A stretch of 64,000 nt of DNA from Candidatus Binatia bacterium (GCA_026004215.1 BPIR01000001.1:1607860-1671859), one strand, 5' to 3'; positions 25,617 through 34,830 are shown, counted from the first letter of the stretch. Numbers and translations are program-made. Notes: generated by a model not told the origin, from the letters alone.

Positions 25617-27161
25617 CGACAAATCCTCCTTCCAGTGTGGTTGAGCTTATATTGTTCTCACCAGCGGCAACAGACCCCGCAACGCGATTCGAGCCCGAGC
25701 ATTCTCTCCGCCATCCGTCAACTCTTCGTCTTGCACCAGTTCCTGTCGTTACTCTTGTGCTGGATCGTCTTGTTCGGAATTCCTGCGCGGGGTTGGGCCC
25801 AACCGCCTCACGTTGTCTGGGTAGTGGTGGACTCGTGGCGGTGGGACCATGCCGGCGTTTACGGCCCCCACTCGCAGTTCATGCCTCTGCTCGCGGAGCG
25901 CGCGCAGACGGCCTGCGTATTTTGGCGGGCGTATGCGACTTCGTCTTGGACCAAGCCATCGGTCGCTTCCATGTTCAGCGGGCAGTATCCGTCGCTCCAT
26001 GGGGTCACCACAATGCAAGCGGACATGGGCCCCAACGTGCCCCATGCAGCCGAGATGTTTTCCCGCGCCGGATACCGGACAATCGCGATTTCCGCCAATG
26101 CGTTTATATCACGCGCGTCGGGCTTTGCGCGCGGTTTCGACAAGTTCGTGGACCCGGCCGAGCTGAGGCCGCCTGGAAGCAAAAATAAGGTGCGCGGCGA
26201 GGCGGTGGTGGAGGCGTTGGACCGCTCCCTGCGCGAGCAAACTAAAACCATGCCTGCTCCGCTGTTCCTCTACATTCACCTCATGGATCCACACTGGCCT
26301 TACGGTCCGAGCGACGCGGTTCTTTCGAAAGTGCTTCCGCGCTTCGGTGATCCATTAACCTTGCGGCAGGTTGTCGGGGAGATTTACTTCGGGACTCTTC
26401 GCTTGGATCGGGATATCAGCCTACCACCCGTGCGTAATGCGGTGCGCGCACTCTATGCTGCCGAGGCCGCCGCCACTGACGATGTGCTTCGGTCGCTGTT
26501 TGAAATTCTCGACCGCTACGAAGTTACCCCGAACGCCGTGGTGATATTGACGGCCGACCATGGCGAGGAGCTTTTCGAGCATGACCATATCGGGCACGGG
26601 AGAACCCTCCACGAAGAGGTCGTTCGCGTGCCTCTGATGATTTGGTTTCCACACCAACGCCAGCGCGTGGACGTTCACCAGCTTGTTTCCCTTGTGGACC
26701 TTTTGCCGACCTCGCTTCGAGCCGCGCGAATCTCCTTCCGCGAGGAGCAGGGAGCTTTTGCCGGGCAGTCGTTGACCGCCTGCGCACCACCTCGCTGGTG
26801 GACTCAACGTCTGTCGCGCTGGTTTTGGCCGCCGCAATGCTCGGCTTCCGACCGCGTCGTATTGGCCGAGCTGTTCCCGCTGAAAAGCGAACCGGAACAC
26901 CCGCCGGTACACCGGGCTGCGGTTGTGCGCGGTACACGAAAATTGTTGGTCGGCTCGGATCGGGCCCTGCTCGGCTTCGAGGTCGACGGTGTCCAAGATC
27001 GAGAAAGACCTTCGAGTCTCGATCCGTCCGCGTTCCAAGCGCTGGAGGATGCTTGGCGAGAATTCGAAGGCCGAGCATCCGCTGCCGGTGCGAAACAACG
27101 CGAGGTCACTCCAGATCCGGCTACCCGCGAGCAACTCCGCGCGCTTGGCTACGACAGTTGA
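25602..27161 (+). CDS. sulfatase-like hydrolase (alkaline phosphatase superfamily), nucleophile not Cys
   Basis: About 519 aa if the ATG at 25602 is used, but that start overlaps the divergent tal gene by 15 nt. In-frame GTG 25635 or TTG 25731 would avoid this, and the signal peptide (FLSLLLCWIVLFGIPARGWA) begins only at ~25740. VWVVVDSWRWDHAGVYG binds metal. Where sulfatases have C-x-P-x-R, this protein has SWTKPSVASMFSG, so the nucleophile would be Thr or Ser. TADHGEELFEHDHIGHGRT is the second metal site. It is more likely a phosphoester-type hydrolase or phosphoethanolamine-transferase relative than a true sulfatase. Periplasmic. Confidence 0.8.
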   Translation: MSRQHRQILLPVWLSLYCSHQRQQTPQRDSSPSILSAIRQLFVLHQFLSLLLCWIVLFGIPARGWAQPPHVVWVVVDSWRWDHAGVYGPHSQFMPLLAERAQTACVFWRAYATSSWTKPSVASMFSGQYPSLHGVTTMQADMGPNVPHAAEMFSRAGYRTIAISANAFISRASGFARGFDKFVDPAELRPPGSKNKVRGEAVVEALDRSLREQTKTMPAPLFLYIHLMDPHWPYGPSDAVLSKVLPRFGDPLTLRQVVGEIYFGTLRLDRDISLPPVRNAVRALYAAEAAATDDVLRSLFEILDRYEVTPNAVVILTADHGEELFEHDHIGHGRTLHEEVVRVPLMIWFPHQRQRVDVHQLVSLVDLLPTSLRAARISFREEQGAFAGQSLTACAPPRWWTQRLSRWFWPPQCSASDRVVLAELFPLKSEPEHPPVHRAAVVRGTRKLLVGSDRALLGFEVDGVQDRERPSSLDPSAFQALEDAWREFEGRASAAGAKQREVTPDPATREQLRALGYDS

Positions 27162-27336
27162 AATAAGTTTCCGAGCCGCGCCCCGGGGGCGGCCCCGCCG
27201 CCGCGCGCGTTCAGGTTCGAGGCGTACCTCGAGTTCGAGCGATTCGGAGAGCGCAGCATGAAGTTGTCGTATCCGTTGCCCCGATTCGCAAGAGTTTCTA
27301 CAAGCGCCGGCGATGAGCGTCGTTGCAGAGGGCCGT

Positions 27337-28569
27337 ATGTACGATATTGCGATCGTGGGGGCGGGGATTGTCGGCCTGGCAACGGCGCGTGCGATCCAGA
27401 AACTCCGGCCTCACGACCGCATAGTCGTGCTGGACAAGGAGCGCGAGGTTGCCGCACACCAAACCGGGCATAACAGCGGGGTCATCCACGCCGGCATTTA
27501 CTATCGCCCGGGCTCGTTGAAGGCGCGGCTGTGCGTCGAGGGCGTGCGTCAAATGAAGGAGTTTTGCGCCGAGCACAGCATTCCCGTCGAAGAGTGTGGC
27601 AAGGTGATTGTTGCCACCGACCAGAGCGAAGTTCCGCGTTTGCAGGATCTCTTCCGGCGAGGCCAACAGAACCAAGTCCCTGGACTTCGCTGGATTGGCC
27701 CCGAGGAGTTGCGCGAACTCGAACCTTGCGCTCGCGGCGTTCAGGCCATTCACTCCCCAGGCACTGCCATTGTCGATTTCGCCGCCGTTGCCCGCGCGAT
27801 TGCGGGGGATTTGCAGCAATCGGGGGCGGAAATTCGCCTCGGCGCATCTGTGCACGATGCCCGCGTCTCGGGTAGCGATGTGACGCTCGAAACCAATGCC
27901 GGAATTTGTCGAGCGCGCCTTGTGGTGTGCTGCGCTGGGCTTTATGCGGATCACCTGGCGCGACTCCTCGGAGAGCAGCCCTCGGTACAAATCGTTCCTT
28001 TCCGAGGGGAGTATTACCAGCTCCGGCACGGCCAGCGCCTGGTGCGCTCTTTGATCTACCCCGTGCCCGACCCTCGCTTCCCGTTTCTCGGCGTCCACTT
28101 CACCAAGCGAATCAACGGCGAGTACGAGGCTGGTCCGAACGCCGTGCTGGCTTTTGCTCGCGAGGGCTACCGGTTCGGTCAGGTACGCTTTGCTGAACTG
28201 GTGGAGGCCATCCGGTTTCCCGGGTTCCGCCGGATGGTGCGCCGTTATTGGCGCACCGGAATGAGCGAACTGTTCCGCTCCCTGAGTAAACGAGCATTCT
28301 GCCGGGCGTTGCAGAAACTCGTACCAGCCGTGCAGGAGGAAGACTTGCTTCCCGGCGGCTCCGGAGTGCGCGCCCAGGCCGTCAGTGTCGACGGCAGTCT
28401 CGTGGATGACTTCGTCATTCTCGCGCGGCCACGAGTTGTCCACGTCCTCAACGCCCCCTCTCCCGCAGCTACGGCCTCGCTCGCGATCGGCGAGTACATT
28501 GCGAGGCAAATCGCCGCGCAGCAAGGGTGGCCCGTCCCTCGGCCGGAATCTATGCGCGCTCTCTCTTAA
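27337..28569 (+). CDS. lhgO: L-2-hydroxyglutarate dehydrogenase/oxidase
   Basis: A ~410-aa FAD protein that oxidises L-2-hydroxyglutarate to 2-oxoglutarate with a quinone or oxygen acceptor. MYDIAIVGAGIVGLATARAI is the FAD fold, HQTGHNSGVIHAGIYYRPGS the family signature, and PFRGEYYQLRHGQRLVRSLI plus DPRFPFLGVHFTKRINGEYE are LhgO-specific blocks. The ATG at 27337 has AGAGGG just upstream; an ATG at 27313 is in frame without a ribosome site. It follows the sulfatase-like gene by ~175 nt. Confidence 0.9.
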   Translation: MYDIAIVGAGIVGLATARAIQKLRPHDRIVVLDKEREVAAHQTGHNSGVIHAGIYYRPGSLKARLCVEGVRQMKEFCAEHSIPVEECGKVIVATDQSEVPRLQDLFRRGQQNQVPGLRWIGPEELRELEPCARGVQAIHSPGTAIVDFAAVARAIAGDLQQSGAEIRLGASVHDARVSGSDVTLETNAGICRARLVVCCAGLYADHLARLLGEQPSVQIVPFRGEYYQLRHGQRLVRSLIYPVPDPRFPFLGVHFTKRINGEYEAGPNAVLAFAREGYRFGQVRFAELVEAIRFPGFRRMVRRYWRTGMSELFRSLSKRAFCRALQKLVPAVQEEDLLPGGSGVRAQAVSVDGSLVDDFVILARPRVVHVLNAPSPAATASLAIGEYIARQIAAQQGWPVPRPESMRALS

Positions 28570-28592
28570 ACGCCCTACCCTGCTCGGAGACG

Positions 28593-28622
28593 ACCCAGCG
28601 TGCCGGCCACGTGCGCCTGGGT
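28593..28622. terminator. possible bidirectional hairpin between convergent genes
   Basis: ACCCAG at 28593-28598 pairs with CTGGGT at 28617-28622 around an inner CGTG/CACG pairing. It lies in the 81-nt gap between the lhgO and PEGA lipoprotein stop codons. There is no T-run, so intrinsic termination is uncertain. Confidence 0.28.
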
Positions 28623-28650
28623 GCTACCCTTAGGAGATCGTCGCGCCCGG

Positions 28651-29058
28651 TCACCTCGAAGTTTCGGGTTCGGAATTTTGATCTTCCCGGGGGACGAGCG
28701 ACACTTGCACCACAGATGGCTCTAGCTCGTACAACGCGCCCGTCGTGGAGTCTACAATGAAGCCCAGGATCATCCCGCCCGCTAAAGCGTTCCAATACAC
28801 TTGGCTGTTAATCTTGCGAGAAATTTCTCGCTGGGCCGGCTCGTAGCCTTCCTTCTCGATGGTCAGCCGGTAGTTAGATTTTCGAGGCAGCTCCACAGTG
28901 GCAGGCGTGGTGAGCTGGCGCGTTCCGATCGTCACCACCGCTCCGGGCGGATCGGAGATGATCCGCACTTGCTGCGTTGGGCCCGAAATGACCGTCGCAC
29001 AGCCGCTGCAAAGCAGCGAGCAAAAACCCGCAAAACCGACTTTCCAGAACGATTGCAT
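28651..29058 (-). CDS. PEGA-domain lipoprotein
   Basis: A 135-aa lipoprotein with lipobox LLCSGC near residue 19. A short PEGA-like beta domain follows (VRIISDPPGAVVTIGTRQL, then TPATVELPRKSNYRLTIEKE). Near the C-terminus is a Gly/Ala-rich segment (NALAGGMILGFIVDSTTGAL) that could insert in or lie on the membrane. GGAGGGAGG precedes the ATG. Function unknown; PEGA proteins are usually surface- or envelope-associated. It lies downstream of another lipoprotein gene and they may form a two-gene envelope operon. Confidence 0.8.
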   Translation of the reverse strand: MQSFWKVGFAGFCSLLCSGCATVISGPTQQVRIISDPPGAVVTIGTRQLTTPATVELPRKSNYRLTIEKEGYEPAQREISRKINSQVYWNALAGGMILGFIVDSTTGALYELEPSVVQVSLVPREDQNSEPETSR

Positions 29059-29082
29059 CTTCCCTCCCTCCTTCGTGCATAT

Positions 29083-29799
29083 TTAGTTGCTAGCTACGGG
29101 CGCTGCCGGGAGCGGCACGCCAGTAAACGCGGAAATCAACTTCGCCCCGGTGTCGCGTAAAGCCGCGGCGAGGATCGGGGCAAAATCGTCCGCACTCGGG
29201 GTATTCCACATTCCAGGGGACGCCCCCGGCCCTACATACGCGCCCACAATCGTTCGGCGCGCGAGGACTTTTCCTTGACAATCGGACACGATCAAACGCA
29301 AGGGGAATTCCGCACTACCCCGAGCACCTTCGCGAAAGCCTTCGTCCCAACCGACCGAGATGGCGGGCTCTCCGGCCCACTCGACCCGGATGAAAGCGGA
29401 AGAACCCTCCTTACAGCGATCGCCTTCGTTGACCGAGGCGAACACGCTTGCGGCCGCTTGCCGAATCGTCGTTCCCAGCCCCGGGCCATACGGCACGACC
29501 ACGCGGTATGTACGCAACGTTGCATAACGGAACTCTTGGCCTGCCTCGCCCTGGGCGATTCGCGGGTCGATCCACAAGGTCACTTTCGCCGCGCGCTGCT
29601 CGCCAAGCGGCGACAAGTCGGCTGGGGGTACCGCCACACGAATGTGCGATGCACAACCGGACGACAGCCCGACAACAAGGGTGGCCAAAACTGGCCAGAC
29701 ATTCTCGAGGAAACACCCTTTCCCACGCTTTCCCTGGACCCCCTCCCTGGCTACCGCCGTCGAAAACCTCGGTCCCACGCGTTCGCTGGCTCGTTCCAT
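29083..29799 (-). CDS. putative lipoprotein of unknown function
   Basis: A ~238-aa protein from the ATG at 29799 (GGGAGGA upstream; the ORF extends to 29841). A long basic N-region precedes the hydrophobic segment VLATLVVGLSSGCAS, whose lipobox (LSSGC) predicts an outer-membrane lipoprotein. The mature part starts with a SHIRVAVPPADLSPLGEQRA block, and AAALRDTGAKLISAF lies near the end. No family recognised; the arrangement recalls envelope lipoproteins that bind an outer-membrane partner. It is 24 nt upstream of the PEGA lipoprotein gene. Confidence 0.65.
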   Translation of the reverse strand: MERASERVGPRFSTAVAREGVQGKRGKGCFLENVWPVLATLVVGLSSGCASHIRVAVPPADLSPLGEQRAAKVTLWIDPRIAQGEAGQEFRYATLRTYRVVVPYGPGLGTTIRQAAASVFASVNEGDRCKEGSSAFIRVEWAGEPAISVGWDEGFREGARGSAEFPLRLIVSDCQGKVLARRTIVGAYVGPGASPGMWNTPSADDFAPILAAALRDTGAKLISAFTGVPLPAAPVASN

Positions 29800-29891
29800 A
29801 AGCGTCCTCCCGTGGCGCGGTGTAATCCAAAACCTTGCCAAGCGATCCAGAACGCAATTACGGGGCCCAAAACCGGACCGGAGGGCCGGAG

Positions 29892-29930
29892 CTACTCACT
29901 CTGAGTGAGTAGGCTAATCAAAGTGATTAG
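29892..29930. promoter_or_regulatory. two adjacent palindromes in a divergent intergenic region
   Basis: CTACTCACT (29892-29900) and AGTGAGTAG (29904-29912) flank CTG; one base later, CTAATCA (29914-29920) and TGATTAG (29924-29930) flank AAG. Two perfect dyads with 3-nt spacers side by side, between the lipoprotein gene (minus, start 29799) and the exonuclease gene (plus, start 30095), look like paired operator sites, or a hairpin pair in a leader. Confidence 0.5.
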
Positions 29931-30094
29931 GGTCCGAGCTGCCGTGTTTTGTCACTTTGCGGGAGGCGACCCGGTGTGAGGAGGGTTTGGTTGGCGAGTT
30001 TCATTGGGGGAGTCTTTACAATGGAGGGAATGATCCAGCACAGGACTGGGTCATCGGTCTCGCTGTTCTGCGGCAACGTCGGGTCGGTGGTGCC

Positions 30095-30970
30095 ATGAAG
30101 GTCTATCTTGTAGATGCCACGTACGAGCTTTTCCGAGCCTACTACGGGGCACCCGGACGAACGGCTCCGGACGGCAGGGAGGTTGGGGCGGTTTACGGTC
30201 TCATGGCCTCACTCCTGCCCTGGCTGGCCAAGCTACGCGGCGAAGCTCTCGGATTTGCAACCGATCACGTCATTGAATCGTTTCGCAATACGCTTTGGCC
30301 AGGATACAAATCGAGCGCGGGGATACCGCAGGAGTTAGTCGATCAGATTCCTCTAGCCGAGCAGGCTCTTCGCGCCTTAGGGATGGTGGTTTGGCCCATG
30401 GTGGAATTTGAAGCGGACGACGCCATGGCCACTGCGGCTGCGCGCTTTCAGGCGTTGGCGGATCAGGTGTATTTGGTCTCGCCGGACAAGGATTTTGCCC
30501 AATGCGTCCAGGGCAATCACGTGGTCGTGCTCGATCGCCATCGCCAGCGGGTGCTCGACGAGCCTGGGGTTTTAGCGCGCTTTGGCGTAGGCCCTCGAAG
30601 CGTACCCGACTGGCTCGCTCTCGTCGGCGATGCAGCCGATGGTATACCCGGAATTCCCGGCTGGGGAGGGCGCAGTGCGGCCACCGTTCTGCGGCGATTT
30701 TTCCATATCGAACAGATCCCGCTCGATGCGGCAAGCTGGAATTTTCCCCTGCGGAACAAGGAGCGGTTAGCGGAGAGCCTGCGCACCCATTGGAACGAGG
30801 CGCTGTTATTCAAGACCTTAACGACTCTTCGCCTGGACGTACCGCTGCCGCAGCAGTACCTCCAGGATCTCGTGTGGCCCGGACCCGCCTGGGATGGGCT
30901 TTCCAGTTTTTGTGCCCGCTGGGGGTTCGAAAAGCTGCTGGCGCGTGCCGAGGCGTTATTCGGCCGTTAG
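30095..30970 (+). CDS. stand-alone 5'-3' exonuclease (flap endonuclease family)
   Basis: A ~291-aa homologue of the Pol I 5'-nuclease domain. Metal-binding acidic residues lie in MKVYLVDATYELFRAYYG (D7), EFEADDAMATAAA and VSPDKDFAQCV. DWLALVGDAADGIPGIPGWG followed by RSAATVLRRF is the helix-three-turn DNA-binding motif. It would remove 5' flaps or RNA primers. I use the ATG at 30095; the 46-residue ORF extension is unlike the family. It is monocistronic, and DNA polymerase I is not in the window. Confidence 0.88.
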   Translation: MKVYLVDATYELFRAYYGAPGRTAPDGREVGAVYGLMASLLPWLAKLRGEALGFATDHVIESFRNTLWPGYKSSAGIPQELVDQIPLAEQALRALGMVVWPMVEFEADDAMATAAARFQALADQVYLVSPDKDFAQCVQGNHVVVLDRHRQRVLDEPGVLARFGVGPRSVPDWLALVGDAADGIPGIPGWGGRSAATVLRRFFHIEQIPLDAASWNFPLRNKERLAESLRTHWNEALLFKTLTTLRLDVPLPQQYLQDLVWPGPAWDGLSSFCARWGFEKLLARAEALFGR

Positions 30971-30991
30971 GTAGGCGCCACCGAGTCGTGC

Positions 30992-31816
30992 TCAGTTCCC
31001 CAAGGTTTGCAGCTTCTCCTTGGCTCGCTCAGCCTCTTCTGTACGCGGGTACTCGCTCACGATCTTTTGCAAGACCAGTTTGGCGTCGGTCGTTTCTCCC
31101 GTCGCCGCGAAGGCATCCGCAAGCAGCAGCAGGGCAGCCGGGGCCTTGTCACCCTTGCGGTACCGCAGCATAACCTCGGTCAGTTCGTTGACTGCCCGTC
31201 CGTAATCCTTCTGGTTGAAATAGCACGCGCCGATCCAGTACTGCGCATTATCCGCCAGGTCCGAGTTGGGGTTCTTGCGAATAAATTCACGCAAGCGCGC
31301 GCTCGCCTGCGCACACTGCCCTTCGCGCACCAGGGACAAACCTTGCTTGAAATCAGCCTCTCCCGGCTTGCCCTGCGACACGCTCTCATCCTTGGCCAAC
31401 GCCGCTTCGAACGGGCTCAAGGGCCGAGGCGGAGGAGCGCTGCCCGGGGGGACTGCAGCAACTTCAGCCCCTCGAGGCACCTCGGTACCGCCACCAGGTG
31501 GTGGCGCGCCGCCAACTGCCCGTGCTTGTTCCAACGCGGTCAAGCGTGCATCGAGCTCCGCCAGGCGCTGTTGCAAATTCGGCGGAACGCTGCCGGGACG
31601 TCCCCCTCTCGAAATATCCGCGACTTCTTGCCGCAAAATATCGAGACGGCGGCGCATACCCTCGATGGCGACGTTCTGATCGGCCACCAAAGCCCGCAGC
31701 TCGCGTTGATCTCGCTGGAGTTTTTCGACTTGGGCACGCGTCGCGCAGCCGCCGGCCAGCGCAACGCTACCCGCTACCAGCAAGAATTGCGTCAATTTCC
31801 GCGTTGTCGCCGGCAC
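30992..31816 (-). CDS. cpoB: Tol-Pal system TPR protein (YbgF/CpoB)
   Basis: A ~274-aa periplasmic protein coordinating outer-membrane constriction with peptidoglycan synthesis. The N-terminus is hydrophobic with lipobox-like LAGGC; a coiled-coil trimerisation region (LQRDQRELRALVADQN to AELDARLTALEQ) and a Pro/Gly linker follow. The C-terminal TPRs run from EADFKQGLSLVREGQCAQAS to SEYPRTEEAERAKEKLQ. I use the GTG at 31816, 2 nt after the pal stop; a TTG at 31837 is less likely. Last gene of the tol operon. Confidence 0.9.
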   Translation of the reverse strand: MPATTRKLTQFLLVAGSVALAGGCATRAQVEKLQRDQRELRALVADQNVAIEGMRRRLDILRQEVADISRGGRPGSVPPNLQQRLAELDARLTALEQARAVGGAPPPGGGTEVPRGAEVAAVPPGSAPPPRPLSPFEAALAKDESVSQGKPGEADFKQGLSLVREGQCAQASARLREFIRKNPNSDLADNAQYWIGACYFNQKDYGRAVNELTEVMLRYRKGDKAPAALLLLADAFAATGETTDAKLVLQKIVSEYPRTEEAERAKEKLQTLGN

Positions 31817-31817
31817 G

Positions 31818-32333
31818 TCAGTCGCCCAACAAAACAAAGTGCGCGCGCCGGTTCTTCGCCCAGCACTCCTCGGTGTGCTCCGTGCACAAAGGCAACTCTT
31901 CCCCGTAGCTGATGGTGGTCAACCGCTCCGGAGCGACTCCCAAGCTCACCAAGTAATCTTTCACAGCTCGGGCGCGCTTGGCTCCGAGCGCCAAATTGTA
32001 TTCCACGGTGCCCCGCTCGTCACAATGCCCCTCGATTTCCACCTTTTCTCGCGGGTGATCTTGGAGCCAGTCCGCGTTCTCCCGTAAAATCGCCCGCGCC
32101 TCGTCATCGAGCTCGTAAGAATCGAATGCAAAATGCACGTCTTTCAGCGGACCGCTATCTCCAGCAAGCTTTTCCCCGGCCTTGAAGCGCTCCAGGCTAC
32201 CCGCGGTATCGATTCCACGCTCTTCGAGGCCTGCTCCTTCGCCCGCCGCACCCGGCGCCTTCTTCCGCCCCGGGCACCCGGGAAGCACGACCACGAGTGC
32301 CAGCGCGGCCACCAATAGAACGCGGCTAACCAT
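31818..32333 (-). CDS. pal: peptidoglycan-associated lipoprotein Pal
   Basis: A ~171-aa outer-membrane lipoprotein with lipobox VVLPGC near residue 20, a short linker and an OmpA-like domain. FAFDSYELDDEA and EIEGHCDERGTVEYNLALG bind peptidoglycan, and ALGAKRARAVKDYLVSLGV is the classic helix. The ATG at 32333 has GAGGAGGAG upstream. It lies 41 nt after tolB and overlaps closely with cpoB. Confidence 0.94.
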   Translation of the reverse strand: MVSRVLLVAALALVVVLPGCPGRKKAPGAAGEGAGLEERGIDTAGSLERFKAGEKLAGDSGPLKDVHFAFDSYELDDEARAILRENADWLQDHPREKVEIEGHCDERGTVEYNLALGAKRARAVKDYLVSLGVAPERLTTISYGEELPLCTEHTEECWAKNRRAHFVLLGD

Positions 32334-32374
32334 TTGCGCTCCTCCTCCCCGCAAAGTCGACAGGATCCGCTCCA

Positions 32375-33700
32375 TCACTGCGTGCGTTCACTGAGCCACC
32401 GAGACCAGGCGGGACTCGTATCATCACCGCCCCCGTGAGTCAATTGAACCTGGTTGATGCCCGCAGCATCCATCACGTACAGTTTCTTGCGCCCGCTGCG
32501 ATTGGAACTGAACACGATATATCGCCCGTCTGGGGACCAGCTTGGATCCTCGTTGTTGCCCGCTGCCTGTGTGAGCTGCTTTGCGTCGCTCCCGTCCGGA
32601 CGCACCGTGAAGATGTTGAACCCTCCCTCGTATCGCCGCACGAACGCTATGCGGTCTCCCTTGGGTGACCACGCAGGGGCGGTATTGTAGTCTCCTTCGT
32701 ACGTGATGCGGCGTACGCCCGTACCGTCTGCATTCATCACATAAATCTGTGGGGAACCGGAGCGATTCGAGCAAAAGGCGATTTGGCGGCCATCCGGAGA
32801 CCACGACGGCGACACATCGATGGCCCAGTGATCCGTGAGCTTTTGGATCAAGTCTCCAGCCCGATCGAGCAAAACGATTTCCGAGTTTGCGCCCTCCTCC
32901 AAAGTCATGGCAATGGTCGAACCATCCGGAGAAAATCGGCCACCCAAGTTAAGCCCACCTCTGCCTGAAAGTGTCACCTCGCGGCCACGGACCACGTCCA
33001 GCAGAAACAAGTCCGGATTCCCGCGCTTGTACGACGTGTACAAGAGATAGCGCACGTCCGGAGACCACGAGGGGGAGACCGTAATACTTTGCGCCTTGGT
33101 GACCTGCTGGAGGTCCCCGCCATCGAGACTCATGGTGTACACTTCCTTGAAGCGCCCGTCGCGATTCGACACGAACGCGATCCGCGTATCGAATGGCCCT
33201 CGCTCGCCGGTAAACTGCAACATAATTTCATCCGCAAAGCGGTGAGCCATACGGCGCAGTAGATCCGCCGATCCTCGATAGCGCCGGCCAACCAATTGGC
33301 GGCGCTGCGCAACATCGAACAGCTTGGCCTCGACACTCAGAATGTCACCTTCGAGTCGAAATGTGCCCTTGACCAAAGCCAGCGCTCCCAGGACGGCCCA
33401 ACTATCGAAGTTGATGTTTTCCGCATCGGTGCCGGACGATTCCGGCTGCTCGATGTGCGCCGCCCGTTCGATGACTTTGAAGTAGCCGGAAATAACCAGG
33501 TCGCGTTCGAGGATGTCCGCAAAGCGCGTGCCCAGTTCTTGCCCCACGCTGGTGTCGGACAGATTCTGCAAGGGCGAGACCGCGATCGGGTAACTGCGCG
33601 AGCCCGGGCCGAAAATGGTTCCCCTCACTTGCGCCCAAGTCGCTGGGCTAATCAGCAAGAGGGTACCCACAACCATCCACCACTTTCCTCGGGCTTTCAT
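32375..33700 (-). CDS. tolB: Tol-Pal system protein TolB
   Basis: A ~441-aa periplasmic beta-propeller. A signal peptide (WMVVGTLLLISPATWAQ) is followed by the N-terminal domain with FKVIERAAHIEQPESSG. The propeller repeats recur as W-S-P-D-G and S-N-R-x-G motifs, for example SPSWSPDGRQIAFCSNRSGS and DPSWSPDGRYIVFSSNRSG. It links Pal to the TolQRA motor. The ATG at 33700 has GGGAGG upstream; the ORF extension into tolA is not used. Confidence 0.95.
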   Translation of the reverse strand: MKARGKWWMVVGTLLLISPATWAQVRGTIFGPGSRSYPIAVSPLQNLSDTSVGQELGTRFADILERDLVISGYFKVIERAAHIEQPESSGTDAENINFDSWAVLGALALVKGTFRLEGDILSVEAKLFDVAQRRQLVGRRYRGSADLLRRMAHRFADEIMLQFTGERGPFDTRIAFVSNRDGRFKEVYTMSLDGGDLQQVTKAQSITVSPSWSPDVRYLLYTSYKRGNPDLFLLDVVRGREVTLSGRGGLNLGGRFSPDGSTIAMTLEEGANSEIVLLDRAGDLIQKLTDHWAIDVSPSWSPDGRQIAFCSNRSGSPQIYVMNADGTGVRRITYEGDYNTAPAWSPKGDRIAFVRRYEGGFNIFTVRPDGSDAKQLTQAAGNNEDPSWSPDGRYIVFSSNRSGRKKLYVMDAAGINQVQLTHGGGDDTSPAWSRWLSERTQ

Positions 33701-33719
33701 TCGCCTGCCTCCCTTGGGG

Positions 33720-34808
33720 TCACTCCTGCATCGACTTCGCGTTGAAGGTGTACTGCACATCGCCAAACAGCTCACGATACGCCTCCGGTGGGGGTGGCAG
33801 CGGATCGAGGGCTCTGACGGTGCGTTCCACCGAGAGGTCGAAGCTGCGATCCCCGCTGGATTTGATAATCCGCACATTCACCACCTTGCCATCCGGCAAG
33901 ATACTGAACCCCACCACTGCCTCCAAGGCATCGTTCGTTCCGGCCCACGCCCAATTTTCTTTGAGCTTGCGTTCGAGCTGGCCGAGATACAGCACGTAGT
34001 CAATGCTCATCACTTGGCCCCCGGCGCCTTCGCCGGGGCCCACCGACAGTGGCCCGCCAGCCGCCACACCTTTTTTCGTGCCGGTTCCCGCACCCCGTTC
34101 CCCCGATTGCTCTTGTAACCGTTTTGCCGCCGCGACGATGCGCTGCTCGATTTGCTCGCGCTCTCGCGCCCGTGCAGCCGCAGTAGCCGTCGCTTGAGCC
34201 TGCACCTTTTTTTCCGCTTCCGCGGTTGCACTACGGCGTTTTGCTTCTTCCTCGCGCCGTCGCTGCTCGGCCTCTTCCGCCTTTTGCTGTGCGCGCTCCG
34301 CCTCTGCAGCCCGCCGCTTCTGCTCCTCGGTCACCGCGGGGACCGGCGTAGAGGTTGGCGGGAGCTTGGCTACCGCTACGGCGAGCTGCGTCGGCGTGCG
34401 CGTCGGGGGGATCCTGGTCGCTGTCGGAGGCGCCAACGCTACGGCCTTCTCTACTGGCTCGGACTCCGGGCCGGACATTGGTTTCCCGCCCAGCGGCGGC
34501 ACAGGTTCCGATTGCGCGCGCGGGGGAGGAGGCGGCGCTGGAGCTGGCCCTTCCGCCGCCGCCATAGTCTGCCCCGCGGTGCGCCCTTTTCCACCCTCGA
34601 CAAGATTGGTCCCTCCCAGACGCTCGGGAGCCACGAGATCCACTGTGTAGGACACCAAAGGCGGCGCGGGGCGCACGAACCAATGCTTGGGCATCCACAG
34701 GGCCACCCCCACAAGCAGCGCGTGCAATAAAGCGGAGACAGCGATCATCCCCCACAACGCTGGCTCCCACTTGGGTTCGGAACCGAAATCCCTCTCGCTT
34801 CTCCACAC
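33720..34808 (-). CDS. tolA: TolA/TonB-like energy transducer
   Basis: A 362-aa protein starting at GTG. One N-terminal membrane helix (MIAVSALLHALLVGVALWM) is followed by a Pro-rich segment, then a Thr/Pro stretch with TPTATRIPPTRTPTQ-like patterns. A long Ala/Glu/Lys/Arg helix (residues ~155-240) crosses the periplasm, and a C-terminal TonB-like domain follows (VVGFSILPDGKVVNVRIIKS, RTVRALDPLPPPP). It transmits force from TolQR. It lies between tolR and tolB. Confidence 0.9.
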   Translation of the reverse strand: MWRSERDFGSEPKWEPALWGMIAVSALLHALLVGVALWMPKHWFVRPAPPLVSYTVDLVAPERLGGTNLVEGGKGRTAGQTMAAAEGPAPAPPPPPRAQSEPVPPLGGKPMSGPESEPVEKAVALAPPTATRIPPTRTPTQLAVAVAKLPPTSTPVPAVTEEQKRRAAEAERAQQKAEEAEQRRREEEAKRRSATAEAEKKVQAQATATAAARAREREQIEQRIVAAAKRLQEQSGERGAGTGTKKGVAAGGPLSVGPGEGAGGQVMSIDYVLYLGQLERKLKENWAWAGTNDALEAVVGFSILPDGKVVNVRIIKSSGDRSFDLSVERTVRALDPLPPPPEAYRELFGDVQYTFNAKSMQE

Positions 34809-34830
34809 GACCCCTCACCATGCGGCGCGG

